Shown here piece by piece: positions 1 to 5,276 of a DNA stretch of 6,630 bases; position 1 is the first letter of the stretch; the number at the start of each line of letters is the position of its first letter. Position numbers and translations under genes: made by a program. The stretch is from the NCBI GenBank assembly GCA_029934555.1, contig JAOZMA010000123.1:1-6630 (forward strand). The letters are read 5' to 3'. The stretch is from Acidimicrobiia bacterium (GTDB lineage: Bacteria; Actinomycetota; Acidimicrobiia; Spongiisociales; UBA5794). Below the pieces are notes generated by a model. It worked only from the letters and a program-made list of their open reading frames with translations. It searched no databases and was not told where the DNA came from.

Positions 1-1
1 T

Positions 2-259
2 CTTTCGTCACGCGCGTCCTCTTCCTCCCCCTCAGGGGGAGGTGCCGCCGCAGGCGGCGGAGGGGGTCAGAAGGTTCCAGCCGAAGACACTGCCGAGTCC
101 ACTCCTGTCCCCTCGGCCGAAGGACGGGGGGACGCGGAGGAGCGCAGCGACGACGCAGGGGGGCAAGGGAGTCTCCAGTCGCCAATCCCCGGTCCCCAGC
201 CCGAGACCACCTCTTTTTTCCGCTACATTGTCCGTGGGTGGAGGGGGAGGAAACGATGA
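2..259 (+). CDS. Possible C-terminal tail of an upstream gene (partial, doubtful)
   Basis: This frame is open from the window edge to a TGA at 257-259 that overlaps the ATG of the next gene as ATGA, the same overlap seen at two junctions of the ABC block downstream. The roughly 85 visible residues are low complexity: a Ser-rich start, a Gly/Ala run, an acidic Ser/Pro/Glu stretch, then an ending SFFRYIVRGWRGRKR with a basic cluster. No domain is recognisable. Against it, the other two forward frames are also open here, so openness carries little weight, and the same DNA holds palindromes and a heptamer array that look extragenic. It may be a real disordered tail or chance; I favour non-coding slightly. 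Confidence 0.25.
   Translation, partial: LSSRASSSSPSGGGAAAGGGGGQKVPAEDTAESTPVPSAEGRGDAEERSDDAGGQGSLQSPIPGPQPETTSFFRYIVRGWRGRKR
24..133. repeat. Cluster of GC-rich inverted repeats (possible extragenic repeat mosaic)
   Basis: Three short inverted repeats lie close together. Positions 24-32 (CCTCCCCCT) and 34-42 (AGGGGGAGG) are perfect 9-bp arms around one base. Positions 44-49 (GCCGCC) and 53-58 (GGCGGC) form a 6-bp stem with a 3-nt loop. Positions 107-112 (GTCCCC) and 128-133 (GGGGAC) form a 6-bp stem whose loop contains the perfect palindrome TCGGCCGA (113-120). This density of self-complementary G/C blocks is typical of interspersed extragenic palindromes in GC-rich bacteria. Whether the block recurs in the genome cannot be seen from one copy, so the repeat-family call is inference. 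The palindromes themselves are directly visible. Confidence 0.5.
172..199. repeat. Degenerate 7-bp tandem repeat, four units
   Basis: Four consecutive heptamers read TCTCCAG, TCGCCAA, TCCCCGG and TCCCCAG on the + strand. On the - strand they read CTGGGGA, CCGGGGA, TTGGCGA and CTGGAGA. The unit is about TCNCCAG with one to three differences between copies. It lies directly upstream of a T6 run and the start region of the first gene, outside any well-supported gene. It resembles the decayed heptamer minisatellites found in intergenic DNA of GC-rich genomes. Function is unknown, and four imperfect units in GC-rich DNA could be partly chance. Confidence 0.45.
224..229 (+). promoter_or_regulatory. 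Possible -10 box for the LPxTG gene
   Basis: TACATT fits the TANNNT pattern of housekeeping actinobacterial -10 elements and would give a transcript with a leader of about 20 nt carrying the strong ribosome binding site at 246-250. No convincing -35 box is present at the expected distance. The site also falls inside the doubtful upstream reading frame, so it is a weak call. Confidence 0.2.
246..250 (+). promoter_or_regulatory. Ribosome binding site fixing the ATG at 256
   Basis: GGAGG lies five bases before ATG 256. A GTG at 238 in the same frame would place this motif inside the coding region and would put six charged or polar residues ahead of the signal peptide, so the ATG is the better start. 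Confidence 0.75.
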
Positions 260-801
260 AGGCATCGGCTACGTTGTTCGGAACGCTGCTCATCGTGCTC
301 GTTCTCGCGATCCCCGCCTTCGCCGTCGAGGACGGAATCATCGACACCTCCAGTTCCACTCCCAACGAAGACTTCACCCATGCGGACTTCGAACGGGTAA
401 TCACGAACGTGTCCGAGGATCCCGTTGATGTCGCTCCCAGGGATCTGCGCATGGCCGAGTATCCGACCTTGACGGTGACGGAGATCACGGTTGGCACGTT
501 CGACAGTGGCATCTGGACGATCGGCACCCTCGACGCCGGACAAACGGCGGCGATCGCGTACGCGGGTGATACCGCGCCAACAGCCACGACAACCACGGCT
601 CCAACAACGTCAACCACCGAACCGCCTGCGACATCTACGACGGTGACCCCAACAACAACGGCCGCTCCCGCTGTCACGGCCACCACGGCTCCGGAGGAAC
701 TCCCCCACACCGGTCAACGAGACCACCTCGCAGCACTCGCATTCGCCGGTCTTGCCCTGATCGGCCTCGGGATCTCCGTGCTCCGGGCAACGCGAGACTG
801 A
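256..801 (+). CDS. Small secreted LPxTG-anchored surface protein with Thr-rich stalk
   Basis: This 181-residue protein is predicted to be exported and attached to the cell wall by a sortase. Residues 1-23 form a signal peptide with a hydrophobic core and a probable cut after AFA (23). Residues about 45-104 look like a shortened DUF11-type Ig-like fold: a TNVSEDPVDV strand followed by the motif GIWTIGTLDAGQTAAI (85-100), the usual 'tWtvGtLapGasa' end of that domain. Residues about 106-146 are a Thr/Pro/Ala linker, likely an extended and possibly O-glycosylated stalk. LPHTG (149-153) is followed by a hydrophobic segment (about 158-178) and a short tail RATRD, the standard sorting signal. No sortase gene is in view. 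The DMT transporter gene follows after 7 bp, so co-transcription is likely. The anchor call is firm; the DUF11-like call is moderate and the function unknown. Confidence 0.85.
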   Translation: MKASATLFGTLLIVLVLAIPAFAVEDGIIDTSSSTPNEDFTHADFERVITNVSEDPVDVAPRDLRMAEYPTLTVTEITVGTFDSGIWTIGTLDAGQTAAIAYAGDTAPTATTTTAPTTSTTEPPATSTTVTPTTTAAPAVTATTAPEELPHTGQRDHLAALAFAGLALIGLGISVLRATRD

Positions 802-808
802 TCGACGC

Positions 809-1708
809 GTGAGCCGTTCAACCTGGGCCGTCCTCCTCATCATTGCCGTCGGCTGGGGCACGGGCGGCATCGCCGTTCGTGCCGCGTACGGGGAAGGCGT
901 CGGACCGTGGACGCTTGTCACTCTCAGGGTCGCGATCGCAGCGATCCTCGTAATCGCTCTCCTCGCGATGAAGGGACTCCGCATACCGGATCGCGTCACC
1001 ATGAAGGTTGGCGTCGTCATGGCGATCACGAACTTGCTCATCCCGTACGTTCTCTTCACGTTCGCGTACAACGAAGCATCGGCCGGGTTCGTCGGGCTCT
1101 TCGCCGCCCTCATTCCGCTTGCGACCGCGATCTATGCGAACTTCATGCTCGACAACGAGCGTCTTACCAGGGGGAAGCTCGTCGGGCTGTTCATCGGATT
1201 TAGCGGTGTGGGGGCACTCTTGATCTCCGGTGACTCCGGCCTCGGCGAGGAGGGAAGACCGCTATTCGCTGCGCTTCTGGCGCTGATCTCCGTCGTCGCG
1301 ATCGGATACGCCGGCGCATACGCCAAGCGCTACGCGGGCCGGTACGACCCTATCGAGATCACCGGGATCCAGTTCGCGTTGTCGGCGGTTGCGCTGATCC
1401 CGGCGATGCTGGTGTTCGAGGGGCTTCCGACCTCTCTCACGGCCCCCGGCTGGGGGCTCATCCTCTATATGGCACTCGCCTCGATGTTCCTGCCGTTCTA
1501 CCTCTACTACCGCCTTCTTGAAACGTTGCCGGCTACGACCGTTTCACTGGTCGGGTATCTCGTACCCCTCGTTTCGCTGATCGGTGGTGTTCTTCTTCTC
1601 GGAGAACAGATCGAGACGGGCATCGTGATCGGCGGTGCGCTGATCCTCACCGGCATGGTGATCACGGATCGTGCCGGGCGAACCCGGACCCTCACAACAC
1701 CGGCGTGA
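809..1708 (+). CDS. EamA/DMT-superfamily membrane transporter
   Basis: This 299-residue protein is almost wholly hydrophobic, with about ten membrane segments in two homologous halves, as expected of drug/metabolite transporter (RhaT/YdcZ/EamA-like) carriers of about 300 residues. The first half opens with AVGWGTGGIAVRAA and ends with FAALIPLATAIYANFMLDNE followed by a Gly-rich helix. The second half repeats this pattern with YLVPLVSLIGGVLLLGEQ and the helix IGGALILTGMVI. The P...LxxxE pattern in both halves is the family hallmark. Members export amino acids, metabolites or drugs; the substrate cannot be deduced. The start is GTG at 809, 7 bp after the previous stop and with no visible Shine-Dalgarno motif, so translation may depend on reinitiation. 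The predicted first membrane helix begins within the first residues, which supports this start. Its stop is in the same frame as the ABC gene 42 bp downstream. Confidence 0.88.
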   Translation: MSRSTWAVLLIIAVGWGTGGIAVRAAYGEGVGPWTLVTLRVAIAAILVIALLAMKGLRIPDRVTMKVGVVMAITNLLIPYVLFTFAYNEASAGFVGLFAALIPLATAIYANFMLDNERLTRGKLVGLFIGFSGVGALLISGDSGLGEEGRPLFAALLALISVVAIGYAGAYAKRYAGRYDPIEITGIQFALSAVALIPAMLVFEGLPTSLTAPGWGLILYMALASMFLPFYLYYRLLETLPATTVSLVGYLVPLVSLIGGVLLLGEQIETGIVIGGALILTGMVITDRAGRTRTLTTPA

Positions 1709-1750
1709 ACACGCCCGCAGTGGCATCGAATCTGCGAGCATGGACCCTTC

Positions 1751-2659
1751 ATGGATGACACTCCGATTCTCTCGGCCCGAGACCTCGGGTTTGCCTATGG
1801 CTCCATCGTGGCGCTCCACAGCGTCGATTTCGACCTGCCCGCCGGACGAATCGGCCTGGTCGGTGCGAACGGTGCAGGGAAGACGACCCTCATCAAGATC
1901 CTGCTCGGCATCCTCCACCCCACAGCCGGCTCCGCAACGGTTCTGGGCTTCGATGCAACGAAGGACATGCTCGATGTTCGGTCTCGCATCGGATACATGC
2001 CCGAGGGTGACTGTCTGCCGCTCGACGTGACGGCGTCGGATTTCGTCGCCTACTCAGCCGGCCTGGCAGGCCTTCCTCGGAACGCCGCAAGACAGAGATC
2101 CTCCGACGTCCTGACACTCGTCGGGCTCGACGAGGAGCGCTTCCGTCCGCTGGGTGGATTCTCGACCGGGATGAAGCAGCGGACGAAGCTCGCGCAGGCC
2201 ATCGTTCACGATCCGGAACTCGTCTTCCTCGACGAACCGACGGCGGGCCTGGATCCCGAAGGCCGTGAGGAGATGCTCGAACTGATCTCACGACTCGGCG
2301 GATTCGGGATCAACGTTCTTGTGTCTTCCCACGTTCTCGGTGACATCGAGCGCACTTGCGACCGCGTGCTGATGCTCGACGGCGGCCGCGTGCTGCGATC
2401 GGGTCCTCTGTCACACCTCGTCGACGCCGATGTCGTGTCGGTCGACGTGATCGGAGACATCTCAGCCGTCGTCGAACACCTCACGGCGGCAGGCGCAACC
2501 GTCGAGGCCAGCGGCTCGCGGCTCCTCGTGTCGTCGTCGGACGATGACCCGTTCCGACTGGTTCGCGACGCTCTCGCCTCCACTGGGAGCGGGATGCGCT
2601 CGCTGGGTGCGAAAACGACAACCCTCGAGGACGTGTTCTTGGAGGGGAGTGGAGTATGA
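1751..2659 (+). CDS. ABC-2-type exporter ATP-binding protein (first of two)
   Basis: This 302-residue protein is the ATP-hydrolysing subunit of an ABC exporter and acts at the inner face of the membrane. Visible motifs are an A-loop aromatic (Tyr16), Walker A GANGAGKT (38-45), a Q-loop region YMPEGD (82-87) with Glu where Gln is common, an ABC signature FSTGM (137-141), Walker B LVFLDE (157-162) with catalytic Glu162, D-loop GLD (166-168) and switch His194. All catalytic residues are present. Residues about 220-302 form the extra C-terminal region common in ABC-2/drug-export ATPases and end in TLEDVFLEG. ATG 1751 is the first start codon after the in-frame stop of the preceding transporter gene (1706-1708), so the start is fixed, although no clear Shine-Dalgarno motif is seen. 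The stop overlaps the next gene's ATG as ATGA, so the permease encoded there is the likely partner. Confidence 0.95.
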   Translation: MDDTPILSARDLGFAYGSIVALHSVDFDLPAGRIGLVGANGAGKTTLIKILLGILHPTAGSATVLGFDATKDMLDVRSRIGYMPEGDCLPLDVTASDFVAYSAGLAGLPRNAARQRSSDVLTLVGLDEERFRPLGGFSTGMKQRTKLAQAIVHDPELVFLDEPTAGLDPEGREEMLELISRLGGFGINVLVSSHVLGDIERTCDRVLMLDGGRVLRSGPLSHLVDADVVSVDVIGDISAVVEHLTAAGATVEASGSRLLVSSSDDDPFRLVRDALASTGSGMRSLGAKTTTLEDVFLEGSGV

Positions 2660-3549
2660 CCGAACGCGGTGTCGTTTTCGATCTCGGGTACACGCCTCAC
2701 GAAGGAGAGCGTCGTGGCCGTCGTGGTGCGATCACCACCACCTATCGAGATGGCCTGAACCGCGTCTTTGGGATCCATCGGCGGGCACGCAAGAAGATCC
2801 TCCCGTGGCTCCTCGTCGTCTTCGCAGTCCTCCCCGCGGTCGTCTTCGTCGGGTTCGCGTTCCTCCTCTCGACATTCGCTCCGGAAGCAGAATCGCCGTT
2901 CGGTAGCCATGCCGATTACTTCGGGATCACGGGCACCGTCGTCTTGCTGTTCGTCGCTCTCGGTGCCCCGGAGCTCCTGATCCCCGATCGTCGAGAAGGC
3001 GTGCTGGCGATCTATTCGTCACGGCCACTCAGACCGGATGACTACGTGGGAGCACGGGCAGCTTCGCTCCTCACCGTGATCGCCGGGTTCATGTTGATCC
3101 CACAGATCCTCATGTACATCGGATTCGCGGCTCTGTCCTCCGACGGCTTCTTCAAGGCGCTTGGCACGAATGCGGACGCGATCCCGAAGATCCTGGCTGC
3201 TGCGGCGGTGTACGCGCTCGCCGCCGCCCCGCTGGGTCTGTTGATCTCAACGATCGCCTCACGCAAGGCTGCGGCCACCGGCATCTACTTCGGAGTCATG
3301 CTCATCGGCACCGCCCTGGCCGCGGCGCTCGTGGAAGCGTCGGGTGTGCCCGGTCACCGCTTCGCCGCACTGTTGGGGTTGGGTGAGCTGCCGGCGCACG
3401 TGAATGACTGGATCTTCGGCCGTGTCGGATCGAGCGATCTCGTCGTGGAGAGTTCCGGGTTCGACCCCTGGGTCTCGCTCGTCGTGATCCTGGTCGTCGC
3501 GGGTGTGTCCTCAGCCGTCGTCGTGTGGCGGTATCGGAGGATCATGTGA
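2656..3549 (+). CDS. ABC-2-type exporter permease (partner of first ATPase)
   Basis: This 297-residue membrane subunit has about six hydrophobic segments, near residues 50-71, 90-110, 134-158, 178-200, 206-227 and 272-291. A cytoplasmic N-terminal stretch of about 48 residues precedes the first helix. It contains FDLGYTPHEGERRGRRGA (8-25) and a basic patch HRRARKK (41-47) at the membrane edge. After the second helix comes DRREGVLAIYSSRPL (111-125), the E..GtL....P coupling segment typical of ABC-2 permeases; the second permease has the matching DERRDGTLSFLVLRPI. The start is ATG 2656, behind a purine-rich ribosome binding site (GGAGGGGAG, 2641-2649) and overlapping the previous stop by 4 nt. 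The 3' end overlaps the next ATPase gene as GTGA. Substrate unknown. Confidence 0.88.
   Translation: MTERGVVFDLGYTPHEGERRGRRGAITTTYRDGLNRVFGIHRRARKKILPWLLVVFAVLPAVVFVGFAFLLSTFAPEAESPFGSHADYFGITGTVVLLFVALGAPELLIPDRREGVLAIYSSRPLRPDDYVGARAASLLTVIAGFMLIPQILMYIGFAALSSDGFFKALGTNADAIPKILAAAAVYALAAAPLGLLISTIASRKAAATGIYFGVMLIGTALAAALVEASGVPGHRFAALLGLGELPAHVNDWIFGRVGSSDLVVESSGFDPWVSLVVILVVAGVSSAVVVWRYRRIM
3536..3540 (+). promoter_or_regulatory. Ribosome binding site fixing the GTG at 3546
   Basis: GGAGG is followed by five bases and then GTG 3546. The ATG at 3544 runs straight into TGA and cannot be used. An in-frame GTG at 3525 has no such motif in front of it and would lengthen the overlap with the permease gene. 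GTG 3546 gives the same 4-nt overlap seen at the other two junctions. Confidence 0.75.
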
Positions 3550-4487
3550 CCTCGAACCCCGCGCTCGTCGAGTCCCCCACGATCGAGGTCGATGACGTAT
3601 CGAAGTGGTTCGGCCAGAAGGTCGCCGTTTCGAACATCACCTGCTCTTTCGGGCCGGGTGTCACCGGCCTCCTCGGACCCAACGGTGCGGGCAAGACGAC
3701 GACGCTGCGCATGCTCACCGGATTGATCCGACCGTCCCAGGGCGACATTCGGGTGCTCGGAGTGTGGCCAAGGACCAAGCCGTCGGTGTACTCGAATATC
3801 GGCCTGGTTCCCGAAGACGCAGCCGTGTACCCGGAGATGACGGCCCGCGAGTACGTGCGCTACGCCGCGACCCTCGCCGGGGTTTCCGACGCGCAAGCGG
3901 CAACCGATCGAGCGATCGACACGGTCGCCCTCGACGATGCCGCCGACCGGAAGCTCGCGGGTTTCTCGAAGGGCATGCGTCAGCGGGCGAAGGTCGCCGC
4001 CGCCCTCGTGGGTGATCCTCAGGTCCTGCTCCTCGACGAGCCGTTGAATGGGACGGACCCGGTCCAACGTCTCCACCTCATCAACCTGTTCCAACAGCTT
4101 GGCGACGAAGGCCGGACCGTTGTCGTGTCCTCCCACATCCTCGACGAGGTGGAACGCATGTCCGACCGCGTGATCGCCATCGTCGACGGCCGACTCGCCG
4201 CTGCGGGCGACGTCGCTGCGATCCGTAGCGCCATGACCGACATCCCGTACCGGGTACGTATCGAGACCGACAAGAGTCGAGTGCTTGCCGCGCGCCTGCT
4301 GGAGGAGTCCCTGGTCCACGGCGTCTCCGTCGATGACGGAATCCTCCACGTCGAGACTGACGACCTCGCCGCTCTCGGAGGACGAGTGCCAGCAGTCGCT
4401 CACGAAGTCGACGCCAGGATCACTACCTTCCAACCTGAGGATGCTTCGCTCGAGAGCGTGTTCCGTTACCTGGTGAGGAAGCGATGA
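3546..4487 (+). CDS. ABC-2-type exporter ATP-binding protein (second of two)
   Basis: With the GTG start at 3546 this is a 313-residue ATPase, the energising subunit of the second exporter. Motifs are A-loop Phe22, Walker A GPNGAGKT (44-51), Q-loop region LVPED (87-91) with Glu in place of Gln, signature FSKGM (140-144), Walker B VLLLDE (160-165) with catalytic Glu165, and switch His197. The D-loop reads NGTD (168-171) instead of the usual AGLD, so Leu is replaced by Thr; the D-loop Asp is kept. The C-terminal region from about residue 220 ends in SLESVFRYLVRKR, like the TLEDVF ending of the first ATPase. The two share overall design but differ clearly in sequence, so they are diverged paralogues and not a recent duplication. 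The stop overlaps the next ATG as ATGA. Catalytic function is expected; the substrate is unknown. Confidence 0.95.
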   Translation: MTSNPALVESPTIEVDDVSKWFGQKVAVSNITCSFGPGVTGLLGPNGAGKTTTLRMLTGLIRPSQGDIRVLGVWPRTKPSVYSNIGLVPEDAAVYPEMTAREYVRYAATLAGVSDAQAATDRAIDTVALDDAADRKLAGFSKGMRQRAKVAAALVGDPQVLLLDEPLNGTDPVQRLHLINLFQQLGDEGRTVVVSSHILDEVERMSDRVIAIVDGRLAAAGDVAAIRSAMTDIPYRVRIETDKSRVLAARLLEESLVHGVSVDDGILHVETDDLAALGGRVPAVAHEVDARITTFQPEDASLESVFRYLVRKR

Positions 4488-5233
4488 GAGCGCTGCGATC
4501 CATCACCGGCGCCACCATCAGGCAGGTCCTGGGGCTTCGTCGAGCGATCATCTTCGGCCTCGCAGCGATGGCTCCTGCGCTTGTGTTTCTCCTCACGTCC
4601 CAGGCACTCGTCGACGAGGCCGCGCTGGATCGGTTCCTCGGCATGGTCATCGGTCTCTACTTCCCGCTCCTCGTTCCGATCGTTGCCCTGATCATCTCGG
4701 CATCTGCTCTCGGTGACGAGCGGCGCGACGGAACCCTGTCGTTCCTCGTCCTCCGTCCGATTCCCCGATCGGTCATCTCCGGGTCGAAGTTCCTCGGAGC
4801 AGTGCTGGTCGCCGCTGGTCTGAATGCACTCGGCGGCGCAGCTCTTGCGATCGTCTACGGCGTCGAGACCGGATCGTGGGATGTCGTACTCCCCCTCGTC
4901 GCAGGTGGGATCGTGGCCAGCATCGTCTACGCCTCGCTGTTCGTTCCGCTCGGGTTCTTCACCGACCGGGCCGTCCTCATCGGCTTGGCGTTCGTCTTCA
5001 TCTTCGAGAACGGCATCGTCAGCGCACTGAGCGGTTTGTCAACCCTGTCACCGTGGCGCCTCGGACTGTCGACCTTCGCCGCGCTCGTGCCCGACCAGGT
5101 GGCGTCACAACTGGTCGACATCGGCATCGCCAACCTATCCGGCCTCGGTTCCGCACTGTTCACAACCGTCGTCATCGCCGCTCTCTCGATCGCTGCAACA
5201 ACGCTCGTCCTGCGCAGACGTGATCTTGCGTGA
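4484..5233 (+). CDS. ABC-2-type exporter permease (partner of second ATPase)
   Basis: This 249-residue polytopic membrane protein has about six hydrophobic segments, near residues 21-38, 54-75, 100-125, 133-158, 162-185 and 220-240. A short basic N terminus precedes helix 1. The segment GDERRDGTLSFLVLRPIPR (77-95) after helix 2 is the conserved cytoplasmic motif of ABC-2 permeases and probably contacts the ATPase. The protein ends in the charged tail LRRRDLA. ATG 4484 overlaps the upstream stop by 4 nt and has GAGGAA (4475-4480) just before it. It is about 50 residues shorter than the first permease, mainly because it lacks that protein's N-terminal cytoplasmic stretch. It is the last gene of the tightly overlapping block; 43 bp separate it from murJ. 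It could pair only with the adjacent ATPase or join a four-subunit complex. Confidence 0.88.
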   Translation: MRALRSITGATIRQVLGLRRAIIFGLAAMAPALVFLLTSQALVDEAALDRFLGMVIGLYFPLLVPIVALIISASALGDERRDGTLSFLVLRPIPRSVISGSKFLGAVLVAAGLNALGGAALAIVYGVETGSWDVVLPLVAGGIVASIVYASLFVPLGFFTDRAVLIGLAFVFIFENGIVSALSGLSTLSPWRLGLSTFAALVPDQVASQLVDIGIANLSGLGSALFTTVVIAALSIAATTLVLRRRDLA

Positions 5234-5248
5234 GTAACCACGATCACG
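5219..5248. other. Inverted repeat across the end of the ABC block (possible terminator or operator)
   Basis: CGTGATC (5219-5225) and GATCACG (5242-5248) are perfect 7-bp inverted arms around 16 bases that include the permease stop codon at 5231-5233. After one mismatch two further pairs can form (TG 5227-5228 with CA 5239-5240), leaving a 10-nt loop. No T run follows, so it is not a classic intrinsic terminator. It may be a weak terminator of the kind proposed for actinobacteria or a protein-binding site upstream of murJ. A 7-bp match at this spacing could also be chance. Confidence 0.35.
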
Positions 5249-5261
5249 GACCCCGAGGCTC

Positions 5262-5267
5262 TACGCT
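5262..5267 (+). promoter_or_regulatory. Possible -10 box for leaderless murJ transcription
   Basis: TACGCT fits TANNNT and ends nine bases before the murJ ATG. That is the spacing at which transcription would begin at or next to the start codon, giving a leaderless mRNA, which is common in actinobacteria. It agrees with the absence of a Shine-Dalgarno motif before ATG 5277. No clear -35 box is seen. Read-through from the ABC block is the alternative. Confidence 0.3.
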
Positions 5268-5276
5268 CAGAGTGTC

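Noticed and set aside
171..219. Intrinsic terminator with T6 run at 214-219
   Set aside because: The only stem is GTCTC (171-175) with GAGAC (203-207), five pairs around a 27-base loop, and it is separated from the T run; too weak to call.
238..255. Upstream GTG start for the LPxTG protein gene
   Set aside because: It would consume the clear GGAGG ribosome binding site at 246-250 and add acidic residues before the signal peptide; ATG 256 fits better.
32..265. Open frame on the - strand at the left edge
   Set aside because: The product is a Pro/Gly-rich low-complexity translation of the repeat region; the strand has no other supported gene in the window.
1716..1740. tRNA-like or terminator-like hairpin between the DMT gene and the ABC block
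   Set aside because: Only five base pairs (CGCAG/CTGCG) form around 11 bases, with no T run and no cloverleaf. The GGCATCGAATC resemblance to a T arm is superficial.
1740..1750. ATG at 1740 as start of the first ABC ATPase
   Set aside because: It is in a different frame from the Walker A, signature and Walker B motifs; ATG 1751 is the first usable start after the in-frame stop.
3525..3545. Upstream GTG start for the second ATPase
   Set aside because: No ribosome binding site precedes it. GTG 3546 has GGAGG five bases upstream and gives the 4-nt overlap seen at neighbouring junctions.
3354..4433. Long open frame on the - strand (359 codons)
   Set aside because: It lies opposite the permease/ATPase junction, whose + strand products have full family motifs. 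The antisense translation shows no domain and is explained by GC-rich codon bias.
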